A stretch of 64,000 nt of DNA from Caenorhabditis remanei (GCF_010183535.1 NC_071333.1:20024587-20088586); one strand, 5' to 3'; numbered from the stretch's first letter, positions 46,144 to 57,725 are shown. Numbers and translations are program-made. Notes: a model not told the origin generated them from the sequence alone.

Positions 46144-47292
46144 TACAGTAGCGAGCATAAGTGAGTACCCCTAGGTACTTTCATGTGTAACTCAGCTGAA
46201 TCGTGTCCGTTTTGCCTAAATTTTTTTTTGAAAGGAAGCCAAAATATTCAGCAATACGAATATATGTTTTTTTTTAAACTTCCATCACTGATTTTTTCGA
46301 TAATCGATTTTTCCTGATCTTGATTTGAAAATCCGAAAAAAAACTTTTTATTTTTCTCTTGGAGTTATTGAATTTTTGATGTCAAAATGATGGAACATGT
46401 TTAAATAAACAAAAAATTATGTTGAATTGATTTCTTAACTCCTGAGCATCGTGCTAGAGCTCCAGAAGTCAAAAGTAGTGCATTCGAAAAAATCTTCATA
46501 ACTCCTCAAAAAAGGCTTCAAATTAGCCGAAACATGCACCAAAAGACGTGTCTTGAGTTGTTCTACAAACCAACATCAAAAAATTACAGATTAAGAAAAA
46601 ATAATTTTTCTAATTTTTTCACTAAAAATTTTTTAAATTCCTATTTTTTCTCAATTTCTGGTATTTTCTGGATGAAAAACAAACATAACTTTCAAATGCT
46701 GCATGCAAGATGTTTTATCACACATAATAAAACGCATTTATGTGTTCCTTGTTCGTGTTGTAGTCACAAAATACCAGAAATTGAGAAAAAATAGGAATTA
46801 AAAAAAAATTTTAGTGAAAAAATTAGAAAAATTATTTTTTCTTAATCTGTAATTTTTTGATGTTGGTTTGTAGAACAACTCAAGACACGTCTTTTGGTGC
46901 ATGTTTCGGCTAATTTGAAGCTTTTTTTGAGGAGTTATGAAGATTTTTTCGAATGCACTACTTTTGACTTCTGGAGCTCTAGCACGATGCTCAGGAGTTA
47001 AGAAGTCAATTCAACATAATTTTTTGTTTATTTAAACATGTTCCATCATTTTGACATCAAAAACTCAATAACTCCAAGAGAAAAATAAAAAGTTTTTTTT
47101 CGGATTTTCAAATCAAGATCAGGAAAAATCGATTATCGAAAAAATCAGTGATGGAAGTTTTTCAAAAAACCTATATTCGTATTGCTGCATATTTTGGCTT
47201 CTTTTCAAAAAAAAGTTTAGGCAAAAAGGACACGATTCAGCTGAGTTACACATGAAAGTACCTAGGGGTACTCACTTATGCTCGCTACTGTA
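46144..47292. repeat. Long perfect-looking inverted repeat, 524-bp arms
   Basis: Arms 46144-46667 and 46768-47292 are reverse complements with only a few differences, separated by a 100-bp loop. Outer ends read tacagtagcgagcataagtg. There are no coding frames beyond the fold itself. Transcription through it would give a roughly 0.5-kb double-stranded RNA hairpin. Confidence 0.95.
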
Positions 47293-47744
47293 AATTAACT
47301 TTACGCGGTTCAGTCTACAAGCAGTTAATTCGAAGATAAAAGCTTGACACGAGGTCGGCATCAAAAACCTATAACTGATTATGCCTTTTCATGAAAGCAA
47401 CAGTGAAATTGGTGGAAACGGAAAACAGTATAGAAAGCTACGGCGATAGAATTCTATATATAGAATTTTCGTTTTTTTTTCCAATTTTGTAGTGATGAGT
47501 ATGAGTTTGTATGGTTAGTTCCAATTATTTTTTAAGACAACGGTGACGGGGGGAGTATAAGTCAGGAATCTCTAGACGGTTTAGGTAGGAGGTGTAGCGA
47601 ATGTTTCACATCTGAAGAACTGTTCTGTTGAAATATCGAAGAGATTTTTCTAGTTTATGAGAGAGCAAGCTTGAGGGTGGAGGGGAATAAACAGCGGAGC
47701 TATATTCAAGAACTGGAAGAACGTAGGTGTTGAAGACTGAGTGT

Positions 47745-48680
47745 GGAGGAGTGTCAGCACAGATCACGTGGACCTCTGTTTCGTATTACGAAACGACTGG
47801 GAAAGTTTGCGTAAAGGTTGTTATGTTATTTGTATTATAGTTATAACAATCCTAATTCTGAATCTTTTCTCATTGTACAATTTTCTCAATATAATACCCT
47901 GTTTTAAGACTTTACTAGTGCCAGCCTCTCTCCGTCAGTATTCGTAATCAAACTTTAAAAAAATAGTGCCCCGCTCGTGTTCTCTATTATTCCAGTCTAT
48001 ACCATATGTCCTCCTTCTCTTACATCCGACTTGAAGATACGCGTATCCGCACTTCATCTTGAAAACTTCACATTTTCATTCTTTTAGTCTTTCACCAGCG
48101 AGAATCCCCCCGTGAAAAAGAATCAGAGATCAGAAGAGAGCCCAAACAAAAAAAGGCCGAGTTCAAGGAGGAAACCAAAACCGAACACTAAAATCCTGAA
48201 AAGTTGATCCTCTTTCGTTTCTCCCTTCTGAAGCCCCAAGTATATTCATCCATTTCATTCTTTCCCCATCTGAAATTTGATAACACTAAAACACGGGCTT
48301 GATCAACAGGCTTTATTCAAGCGGGTAGGTTGATAGACACAAAAAGGTTAAATGAGTGAAAATGTGATCAGTTGTACACATTGAGACGAGAATTCATGAC
48401 GGAAGACGAGAGAGAGGGCAATGGGGTTCAGGATAGCAAGCAGTTAGTGGTGTCCAGCAGATGGTTCATCAGCAGGCAACAGCAAAGGGACGAAGGATGG
48501 ACGAAGAGTGTGGCCTCGACGGGAGAATTCCTTGAAGCTGAAGGGGAAGTTGCAGAAGCTCTCATAGCAGATGCAAACCCAGATGCTGGTTGTCTCACCG
48601 GGAATAGTCATGATGGGTACGTCAGTCTGAAAAATTTATATTATAGGTATGTTTTTGTCTCTTTTGTAATTCAACATACT
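47745..48680. repeat. Segmental duplication with 32140-33240
   Basis: Collinear from gtgtcagcacagatcac to attcaacatac. It carries exon 2 of the Cys-rich gene but not exon 1. Confidence 0.8.
48444..48626 (-). pseudogene. Orphan exon 2 of a Cys-rich secreted gene
   Basis: 60 codons nearly identical to exon 2 of member 2 (IWVCICYESFCNFPFSFKEF), with an intact acceptor, frame and stop. Homology breaks in the intron, so the signal peptide and first Cys half are gone. The clean frame suggests that the break is recent. Confidence 0.85.
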
Positions 48681-48719
48681 CTTGCTTTTGTAGTGTATCT
48701 CAAAAAGGGGTGGAGCTAA

Positions 48720-49035
48720 AAAAAAACTGTCAACTACAAGAATATTGTAAATTTCAAAGGCTCCAGTTTTGTAGTTGACAACGTTTTGTAGTTTTAATAG
48801 GAGTTCACGTTTTTAAAATACAACGCTTTGAAGTTTAACAGGAAATGAGAGTTCTGTCGTTTCTCTGTGTTTTTCCCCTCAGCTACAAATTTTTGAAGCC
48901 GGATATCAAAAAAACGTGAAAAGCTATCAAAAAGCTTCCAACTACAAAAATTAAGTAAATTTTAAGGGCTTCATTCTTGTTGTTAACCATTTTTTGATAG
49001 CTCGGCCCATTTTTGAGATACAAAGCCTCTAAGTT
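48720..49035. repeat. Imperfect repeats around gttgacaac/tacaa
   Basis: actgtcaactacaagaat, ttttgtagttgacaacg and later ttccaactacaaaaatt alternate in direct and inverted order, related to the arms of repeat R1. Likely a degraded fold-back copy. Confidence 0.5.
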
Positions 49036-49660
49036 TCAAAATTAGAGAAACCGTAACCCACATTTGCACCATTCTTTCCAATGAAATGGCATATCTCTAG
49101 AAGTCAAACTTTTCCTCAATGCTTTGTGTGTTTGTTTTAATCTTTTGTTGTATCGTACCATATAGTTCAGTTGCAAGTAGAAGACACTCTTCACTTTAGA
49201 TATTATCTCCTTTTTCCTTCTTTAGTTGGTTTTACAGTTTTTGATCTTCTTTTGTCAGTGAGAAAAGTACTCGATTGCACGAAACGTGTGATCTTCCTTA
49301 AATTTAGTTTTCTGGCTCTCTTCTGATATTATTTCCCTTTTTTGAACTCCATTTATACATTCCCGATACGCTTGAGTCATCGCTGCTGTCACAGTTCTTG
49401 TCTCTCCTTCTTTTCGTCGGGTTCTATCTCCCGACTGAGAAAATTTATTTTTCTTGTCACAGCGGGGCGTAAACAACCACGCGGCCGATCGAAAAACATG
49501 TTTCCTCTCTACATTTTTTATTCCACACGAACTGGTGGAGGAAAGGGACCCCAAGTCGCTCTCCTTCTTAGGAGCTATGAAATAATGTTTGATTTTGTGT
49601 GGTGAAGTGGTGATAATCAATGCAAGCAGACAACAGTACAAAGTTCAAACTAATACAAAT
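49036..49660. other. Intergenic
   Basis: A 128-codon frame on the minus strand (49255-49641) lies downstream of the Argonaute remnant but shows no Argonaute-like sequence. I see no other feature. Confidence 0.3.
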
Positions 49661-50456
49661 TTATTGAAAGAAAATTAAGAAACAAAATAAGTTTTGGAAA
49701 CGGCGACGATGATTATTTCCGATAAACATAGAATACTTCTCATTGATCATTCCATACTGCCCTTCCGTTATTCCATTGATGTAGATCAGGATCTGCTTCA
49801 GTTCTCCATTTCGCCTGCTCTGAGCTTGCTTGATGATTTGGTGGATGATTTTTTGCAGTACGGGACCGTACACCTAAAACACTCAAATTTATAACAGTTT
49901 TAAGATTTTATAACTTACGTCGCACGGCCGCTTCACAAAAACGAAACCACCGCCGAATTTCTGAGGATGCAGCATGGAGCTTCCCATCTTGTAGTTGAGA
50001 CCTTCCAACTTGATATTGATCTGAAATAGGAATATATCGTTTTTTTCCTCTTTAAATTCAATGATTTACCTTATTGACAATGTTCTTCTTTGTGTTTTGT
50101 TGCCTTGGAAGCTTGACAGCGGTCTCAAACTTCATATCTTGGGTTCTTGGCGGTTCTTGGCGGAGGTTCTTGGCAGAAGATTGACTGGAAAGTATACATG
50201 TTTTATGGAGACTAAAAGAACATTATTTTCTTACTTGAAAACAGCTCCTCTGTATGAAGACTTGTCGAGGTTGAGCAACTTGCATTCCCATCATTTTCAT
50301 GGTCTCCATCAGGTTTTCGATAGAAATTCTATGCAATATACTATCATTTACAACTAATTTATAACTATAAAACTTACGGATTGGGTTTCCCTTTATCGAA
50401 GACGACATTCCAATTTGTCAGTGGCTTCGGGTCGATGAACTTGGTTATGGTGAAGT
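49661..50456 (-). pseudogene. Truncated WAGO-like Argonaute fragment
   Basis: Minus-strand exons: 50378-50456 (TITKFIDPKPLTNWNVVFD), 50235-50328 (MID-like MMGMQVAQP), 50070-50168 or -50184 (TQDMKFETAVK), 49919-50020 (INIKLEGLNYKM...GGGFVFV) and 49661-49873 (ILIYINGITEGQYGMI, then stop). The segments occur in Argonaute order, and PLTNW plus KLxGLNY are typical of worm WAGOs, which bind 22G-RNAs. PAZ and N-terminal exons, much of MID/early PIWI and the C-terminal 150 or so residues are missing. The first catalytic Asp region reads GSSMLHP and the second YINGITEG (family consensus: Asp in a G-x-D-V-x-H-P context and YRDGVSEGQ), so slicing is excluded. A slipped GCCAAGAACC repeat at exon 3's start upsets the phase. 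Confidence 0.78.
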
Positions 50457-51779
50457 CTGGAATGGCCCAAAAATTAAAGTTTCAGTTAAATGTTATGAGC
50501 TTTGAATCAATTTTGGTGTACTTATCCAGAAAGTGTCTAAATCTAAATAAAAATGCACAGAAACCCACTTTAAAACATTAAAAATATGAATTTTGATCAA
50601 GTTTCAAGAATTTATGTGATGGATTATTTTTTGACTCCAACAAAAAAAAATTTGAAAAAAATTCAAAGAGAAAAGTTTCATTTTAATATTTTAACAAAAA
50701 ATCGATTTTTTATCACCAATAGTTTTTTTTTTCCGACCAAGTGAAATTAAAACAAAGCATACTCACTCTTTCAAACTTCCAAAAACTGGCCAGAAGCAGA
50801 ATAAAAATAGTAATAATAAATTAGAATTGAATAAAAATAGAAATAAATTGGTTCGGCTGCCATGCAGTAGGCGACCTCGTAGAGTAGACTGATGTGATAT
50901 TGTGTGGTTGTCTCTCTTTTTTGAAGAACAATGCTCCGAGATTCCGCGTTTATGCTAAACAACGCGCAAACGGTCGACGTCATCGCGCAGTGTTTGACAG
51001 AGAGCACTTAGACTAATTACGACATCTGCACAATTGATGTTATTAATGATGGGAATGCGTCCATACCATGAAAATTAAAGTGTGACGGATGATTCATCTG
51101 TCAGTGGTTATTGAAGTAGTGTAAAACAAAAAAACAGATGTGGCAGATAGACAAATAGCAGATGGCAGATAGACAAATAGCAGATGGGCCGCAAATGGGC
51201 AATCACTTTGTGCCAGGAGAGAATGAATTCTGAATTGCTAAAAAAATCCGTCAAAATCAGTAATAAAATTGTTGAAGACAGCCGAAACTTGCACAAGATA
51301 TACCAAAATTTGCAATAACTGATAGAAATCGAGTTAAATTGGTAGAAGTTGGCTATAATCAACCATAATTAGGCCATTACAATGTAAAACTAATAAAAAT
51401 CTGACTCAAATTCATCAAAATCACTGTCATAATCAACGTAAATAAACAAAACTGATCAAAATTGATTCAAACTGATTGGGATAGATGACACTTGCATTAA
51501 AAACGTTCGAATTCTGTCAAAATTCTTCAAGATTAGCTGAAAATCAATGAAAATTGATCAAGAGTGAAGGAAGAGTGATATGATTCAGGATTTTCTCTCG
51601 AGCAATTGAAAAAATTTACTGAGAAGGCAAAAATACGGATATCTCATTTCATTTCCGACAAACTTCAGTCAGTTCTAGTTGTTTTCAGATATTTCGACGT
51701 AACAATCGAGAATAATCGTGAAAATCGCGTTGAAGTTGTTTATTTCGCATTATTGGAAATGTTTGTCATACATTTCGAG
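50457..51779. other. Intergenic
   Basis: 50786-50880 is shared with 56412-56510 (ccagaagcagaataa... ccatgcagtag). A 23-bp unit (cagatagacaaatagcagatgg) is repeated near 51137-51186. 51230-51560 is rich in short attgatcaaa/aatcaac words. No gene. Confidence 0.45.
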
Positions 51780-52028
51780 CTAGTTCTTTGGTTGCTGTGG
51801 AACGGGATCCACTTCCATGTTTCCTACATTCATCATCGGTGTAGCTGAACGAGAGCACGTCGGACAGACGGCACACTGGCTGCTTCGACTTATGGGTCGA
51901 CTTTGGGTGAAACTTTTTCTTGGAGAGTTATAATATTTGATTTTTTCAGCAAATATCTCGTAGTTGGGTTTCAGTTCTTCAAGGAGATTTCTTCGGAAGT
52001 TTTTCACGTCTTCCTCTATTTCCTCCAT
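51780..52028 (-). CDS. Hypothetical 82-residue protein
   Basis: One exon from ATG at 52028 to TAG. An acidic helical start (MEEIEEDVKNFRRNLLEELK) is followed by a Ser/Arg stretch with CAVCPTC, a possible metal-binding CxxC pair, and a Pro/Gln end. Composition looks coding, but there is no paralog or known domain. It could be one exon of a larger gene. Confidence 0.4.
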   Translation of the reverse strand: MEEIEEDVKNFRRNLLEELKPNYEIFAEKIKYYNSPRKSFTQSRPISRSSQCAVCPTCSRSATPMMNVGNMEVDPVPQQPKN

Positions 52029-52044
52029 TTCTCTCTCCTCATCA

Positions 52045-52885
52045 TCATCTTCTTGGCTCAGTCGTACACCATCTTTCCGTACGGGATGGTGACTCTTCTA
52101 TCTTCTCTTTTTTGGCCATCTTTGAAATATCCACACAACCATGATTTATCTCGTACTTATATTCCCTATTTTCTCAGTTCGTCTATGAACTAATGTTTTC
52201 TTTTTCAGTGCTCAAGCACAATGCATGAAGAGCAAACCGAGCTGCTTGATAGATAAAAAACGGTCGACTGCAAGAAACGGAGGACAAGAAAGTAATTGAT
52301 CAAGACGAATCAAATGACGATCAATTTGATAGACGTAAGTTAAAAACCCTAGAATTGAGATACATAATCGCTCTTAACTTTGACTTCCCCCACCATTCTT
52401 ATCTGTGTCGGTTCCGGTTAGACTCGTCGATCAGAGGATGTAGTAGTCTATAACACCCGGGCTGAGGTTTACTTCAGTAGACGCGGGTTTAAATCCTCCC
52501 GGGTTAGAAATCAGCTAAATTATAATTGAAATTCCTAAAAACAGGACTTTTCTAAATTTAGAAATCAATGAAATTATGATTGAAATTCTTTCTAGACTCC
52601 TCCCACTGTCCCCAGTCTCCTCACATTATTTTCTTGGCTCAGTCGTCCACTAGTTCTCTGTACTGGATGTGACTCATCTATTTTCTTTTATTTACTGGCC
52701 ATCTTTGAGATATTCCCATAACCATGACTTATCTCGTACTTATATTCCCTTTTTGCTCACTAAGTTTACAAATCAGTGTTTTCTTTTTCAGTGCTGAAAT
52801 GAAGCGGATCAAAAGGAGACCAACCGTCGTGAAGGATGTGGAGAGGTCGAGTGCGAGATGCGGTTTGGAAGAAAGCGAGAAACGG
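52045..52885 (+). repeat. Tandem pair of an approximately 170-bp segment ending in a splice acceptor
   Basis: 52050-52215 and 52625-52800 share tcttggctcagtcgt, ggccatctttga[a/g]atat, gatttatctcgtacttatat and gttttctttttcagtgct. After the second acceptor, ATG AAG CGG... runs 29 codons to a gtgagt donor (52801-52883), a possible small first exon. After the first, the frame closes quickly. A tRNA-like fossil lies between them. Confidence 0.5.
52438..52505 (+). pseudogene. tRNA-like fossil
   Basis: gtagtagtctataac resembles an A box and gcgggtttaaatcctcc a B box/T arm. ccctcccggg-type ends and a ctgag...ttcag stem are present, but the arms do not form a full cloverleaf. Confidence 0.4.
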
Positions 52886-53295
52886 TGAGTGGGGGCATTA
52901 GGGAATTCACAAATTTGAATTTATATTAAGAAACTAGTTTTCTAATAAACTTTTGTAATGATAGTCAATTTCGCTGAAAGGCGGTGGGTCGGGTCTTTCG
53001 GGACCTACTATACCCCGATGTTGAATGATTATCATCGTACATCATCAGACTGCTAATCAGTACTTGTGCAGTAATGTAACGTTGTTGTAACATAATGTCA
53101 GAAGTCAGATATCCTTGCAACGTTTTGGCTCCATGAACTACCGTACTATGCATGGTACAATAGAAGTTCGTTGTTTATATATATTCTTTTTTCTCTAACA
53201 ATTTATTCAACAGATTGAATTAATACAGAAAACAAGAAGATTATAACAAACACACAAATCAACAGAAATAAAAACCAAGATACAAAAAATTTTCA

Positions 53296-54009
53296 TTACA
53301 CCACAAGGCACACCGACTCCAATTTCTGTGATCCTTCCGAATTTCTGGTTTCTGCAAACACAAATAACATTATAATAGCTCCATGAATTGAATAACAAAC
53401 CAAGTTGCTCAATCTGGCCGGTCAGCTGAATAACATTCAATTCCTGACGTGTCAAACATTCCATCGTTTTGTTTTCGACGGCACTTTTCGCGATTTTCTG
53501 AAAATTTATTTGCATGAAGTATTTTTCAAATTCAACACAAACCTTTGTTCTTCAACTGAAGATGCGACTCAGTGAGCTCCAATTTATTCACTTTCTTGTT
53601 TTGGTCGGATTTTTTTTTTCAACATAACCTTCCCTGAAAACTTTCATTCATGTTTAACCAACTTTATACCTCGACTGACCATTTCTCTCAATATCAACAT
53701 TCAACCCAATCGCTAGAATGCACATACTTTTAGTGACGTGCAACTTCTCCAGTTGCTATTCTCGTTTTCAAACTTACCCCGTCTTTCAAACTCAGTTCTC
53801 AAGTTTCGAAATTGATTTTCGAAATGGGACACGTCTTCTGTTGCGTGAAGTGCTGAAAATAACTGACTAACATAAGTTTGAGAAAGTCTATACCAATCTG
53901 GAGAAATCTGGATAAACCTACTTCTGAAACTCACATTGTCGACTGATTTGTTCGTTCAATTGAGCATTTTTCCAGATCAAATAATATTGCTATTTGTTGA
54001 ATCTGGTTT
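53296..54009 (-). pseudogene. Coiled-coil gene remnant
   Basis: The last two exons join cleanly: 53401-53497 (AKSAVENKTMECLTRQELNV...) and 53296-53351, ending SVCLVV and stop. Upstream coiled-coil-like exons are 53935-54009 (IAILFDLEKCSIERTNQ) and 53778-53852 (SHFENQFRNLRTEFERR), plus segments near 53540-53600 (NKLELTESHLQLKN). Donors and acceptors are visible, but the phases of the upstream pieces do not agree, so the gene is either decayed or I have missed small exons. No family recognised. Confidence 0.4.
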
Positions 54010-55395
54010 CTGTAACAAATTATACCGGGAGTATATGAAACAATTTCTAAAACTATGGAATATTTGGAAGAAACTCATCTATAAAAACAAAACTTTATGG
54101 ATTTTACAATAGAAATTATGAAATTTCATGTATGCGAAGTTTTTCGGTGAAAATGAATAGTGACTCAAACGAAACAGTGAGAGATTTCAGATTAAATTTC
54201 AATGAAAATGCCAAGGAGTTTTAAAACTGAGATCTGAACATACAGGGTTTAAAAAAAATCATGAAAACACAATCAAACCGTCAAAAATGGTGCCAGACCA
54301 AGTTTCTAATTTTTTCCCCAATTACTTTATTTTTGAAGCACCAGTAAAAGTTTGGATTATAATAAGCACAAATTTCGGGAATATGCTTGTAGCAATTTTT
54401 AGTTGTTGTTCAAAAATGGGACAATGTGGAAACTCGGCTATTTGGGTGTCTATGATTCGAATCCGAGTGGCAAACATGTTCTCATAACTTGCGTTCAGAT
54501 TGTCCTAAGCACTCCCTGGGGTTTTCAGAAATTTCCGAACTGTTGACCCCTCAAGTTGTTACAAAATTACGGTCTATTTTCAAATTAGTCTATTCTCTCA
54601 TCTTTCTTGAGTTTTTTTCTCTCTAAAAATAACTCTAATATAGTTTACATTTTAATGAATAAAATCTCACCTTATCAGTCCAACCAATCCATCTTGATTC
54701 CACATTGAATCCTAATCTGAAAAAAATCCGGCTTTGAAATAAGTACAATTAAAAAATTCTTCAAACAATTTACCCAGAACTCATCCTTCAAACCTCCAAA
54801 CTAAACAAAATTAGAATTCCAGAAAAATCAGATTGTGGCCGTGGCGGCTCTCACACAGTAGGGTAACTGAAAATTTATAATTAATTTTATAAACTTTTAG
54901 CTAATATTTTACTTACCCAAAACCACCAATCATAAAAAAAATTGAAATCACAAAAAATCAATGTATATATCCATATTTCGACGATTCATTCAGTAGAACG
55001 TCTGGAAAAAGGTTTCATTAAATAATATTCTATAAAAACATGAATTTTCTGGGATTCCTCCACGGACCCACTCACCTAGTTGTCTTTCGACGGAGAATAA
55101 AAATACGACGCAATACGTTGGCTAGTTGGAGCGTCCTCTTCTCTCGCGCCTCTCCATCTTCAAAGGTCTCTAATCTATTATCGGGGAGAAATTCATTTGT
55201 GTTGCTGTGTCTCCGGGAAGAGAAATTATCATTTTCTCTTTCTCTACGCTTTTGACTATCCTTGAGGTATATGTGTCAGTTGGTCAGTCGTCCTCCAGTC
55301 GGATAGAAGTGGAGACAAAAGGAAGAAAAGGAAAGAAAGATGTTCAGGTCACTATCAATTACAGTGCCGTTTTCAATTGAAATTGTCCAACTTTG
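54010..55395. other. Intergenic
   Basis: AT-rich with no firm exon. 55100-55260 is GC-richer and may hold a promoter, but neither strand shows a gene next to it. Confidence 0.35.
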
Positions 55396-55705
55396 AGAGG
55401 GTGTTAGGGTATCCCTTGTTGTCCCACAATTAAATTTTTGATGGATTATACAGTTCAAAAGTAGATCTTCATTTTTGTAGTTGACAACTTTTTCATACGG
55501 ACACTTTCAAGCAAGTTACATATCGACAAAGTAATTTCTCACACAAATCGAGCGACTACAGTACAAAACAGTGGGATTTTTGAGCTTTCGTCTTAAAATG
55601 ACCATAACTCTATAGATAGTGTCCGTACAAAAAAGTTGACAGCTACAAAAATGGAGCTCTACCTTTAATATGTATAAGCTGTATTTTATTTTTCATCTGT
55701 ATAAT
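55396..55705 (+). repeat. Dispersed fold-back repeat R1, complete copy
   Basis: Left arm tagatcttcatttttgtagt ... acggacactttc; right arm gtgtccgtac ... agctacaaaaatggagctct. Best-preserved partner of 25586-25875. Confidence 0.75.
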
Positions 55706-55996
55706 CTGTATTTTGTTTTAAGTGAGATAATCATGCAAATTCTTGATATGATCACGTGACAGATGCAGATATGGTTGCCTTCCAAGGACATCAAACAAAG
55801 GGAGAAAGTGGGAAAAAGCGAGAGATGCAGACACTTCACCTCTCCCCTCCCCCCTATGCAATGAGATCAAAGATCAAACTATGTTCCAGATAGCGGCCAT
55901 AATTCTCTATTCGCCTTCAAATATAAACACAAATGGCTAAATGGGATAAAAAACCGAACAAATGATAATGAATGAGAAATATATATATATGTTTAT

Positions 55997-56390
55997 TTAT
56001 TTATGCATCAATGTTTTTGGATTTTTTGGATTAGTGGTCTTTAAGAAGACCGTTGGGTTCGGTGGTTTGGTCTTAAAGAAGACCGTTGGGTGTATCAAGA
56101 TTCTCCTTGCCAATCTCATGTCTTTAGGCATAATCAGGTTCCATTTGTGGTGAAGGCATTTCAATTGGGTCTCGAAATTCAGGCAATCCGGTTCGAGAGG
56201 CAGTGTCACTTCATCTCGTCTCTTCAGCGGTTTCAGAGCTACCACTATCAGATGGAGCTCAGTTCCGAAGAGGTGACGCAGCTCGCAAGTCGGCTGACAG
56301 GACCGGTGGACGTATGGTCTCTTCTCTGCCGAGACCGTCATGCAAATCTGCTCCTTTTGTTCTCCCAATTTGATGTCATCGTAGATATTG
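55997..56390 (-). pseudogene. SET-domain fragment
   Basis: The minus strand reads ...CMTVSAEKRPYVHRSCQPTCELRH, then FGTELHLIVVALKPLKRRDEVTLPLE. This is the C-terminal half of a SET methyltransferase domain of the MLL5/SETD5/C. elegans SET-9/SET-26 kind, where R-S-C-x-P-N is the conserved cofactor/substrate loop; here N is T. The N-terminal SET half, PHD finger and other parts are missing. The end includes a 35-bp tandem duplication (aagaagaccgttgggt near 56045 and 56080) that lengthens the tail. No start codon in a sensible place, so I treat it as a relic. Confidence 0.72.
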
Positions 56391-56411
56391 TGGGAAGTTT
56401 CATTTTTCCAG

Positions 56412-56510
56412 AGACACCAGAAGCAGAATAAGAATATAGAAAAAAGAAATTAGGATTCAATAAAAATCATAGAGGAGAGGGGACAGCCATGCAGTAGACT
56501 ATCTAATGTT
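56412..56510. repeat. Segment shared with 50786-50880
   Basis: ccagaagcagaataa, an AT-rich spacer and ccatgcagtag occur in both. It abuts the 5' side of the SET fragment here and lies upstream of the Argonaute fragment there. Confidence 0.6.
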
Positions 56511-56565
56511 TCATTTAATAGAAATGAAATGGGGAAGGGAAGGGGTGCTGCCAGCCAGAAGGCTA

Positions 56566-56779
56566 CATGAACACGGTGATTTTTTCGGTACCACCTCCTT
56601 TCTTTCTAACGAGTTTTTCTCGAAAATGGCTAATTATTTTCGGAAAATTCTTTTTAACTGCTATAGATCCTCCAGTTACCTCGGGTAATTACAATAAAAT
56701 TTGCGAAAATTTTAATTCATTTTTGAGAAAAACTCGTTAGAATGAAAGGAGGTGGTACCGAAAAAATCACCGTGCATGA
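56566..56779. repeat. Inverted repeat, about 62-bp arms
   Basis: acggtgattttttcggtacc and aacgagtttttctc in the left arm (56566-56629) are mirrored in the right arm (56718-56779). The centre is about 90 bp. Confidence 0.88.
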
Positions 56780-57720
56780 AGACAGGACTGACAAGGTAGA
56801 CTGCCAAACGACGGAGGACGCAAAGAACACTACGAATTATGCGCGCGAAACGCAGCGAACGCAAAATGCGCCAACGCAAAACACGCCAACACACACTAAT
56901 ACGACACTGCGTTCTCAAACAAGAGAACGCAGATGTTGTCTATTAAGATAATACGTTTTCACCCTCAACATTATTGAGTTAGAGTGGTAATGGAAAATGA
57001 TAATATAATGCAATACAATACAATACAATACGGTACATTTTGGTCATACAAACAAAGTAATGGATGTAATGTTTGAACAAATAGAAGTAAAATGTAGAAA
57101 TTAGATGAGGACTCAAGCTGTGCAACGAGTTAATTAAAAAAAATTGCTACGAGAGTATCGGACAATGGAAACATCATGATTAGCTTCTAAACTTCGGCAT
57201 GGGTTCAGATATTGTGTGACAAGAAAAGGTTACTGTGGAAAAATTGTCATTGTTCTTGGTGATTCCTAGAAGCTCAACACACTCGAAGATGACAATCATC
57301 CCAATAAGTTGTAGTCAAAAGAGGTGTCTTTCCCATTTTTTTAATTCCAGATGCTTTCGGAACCTCCTTATCCGGCATGTCTCATGACAGGGATGTAGAA
57401 AAAGAGCCAAAAATACCGAAATCGAGGAGAAATTGCAGTCGTCTTGGTGCCACAGGTCATCGATTCTAGCATTTATTCCATTGAAGAGACAGTGTAAAAG
57501 AAGATGAAAAATGAGTCGTATGGTACCTGATTGCAATGTAATTGTCAGAAAATATGGTCAAACTCACATAGGTATCTTTCTAATACATTTCTATAATTTT
57601 CCATGTTTTTCGTGCTGAAAATACTGAAAAATAAAAACAAAAATTTTGTCAAAAACTGCATAAGCTTCGCGTATCTCGAATTTGAACAGTTTCCACAATT
57701 ATCTCTTCATGAAATATAAG
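56780..57720. other. Intergenic
   Basis: acaat[a]c microsatellite near 57012-57033. A 73-codon minus frame (57315-57536) has no support. Nothing else seen. Confidence 0.4.
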
Positions 57721-57725
57721 GAAAC

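Noticed and set aside
49255..49641. 128-residue minus frame as the missing Argonaute C-terminus
   Set aside because: No match to the expected PIWI C-terminal landmarks, and separated from the relic by a stop and AT-rich DNA.
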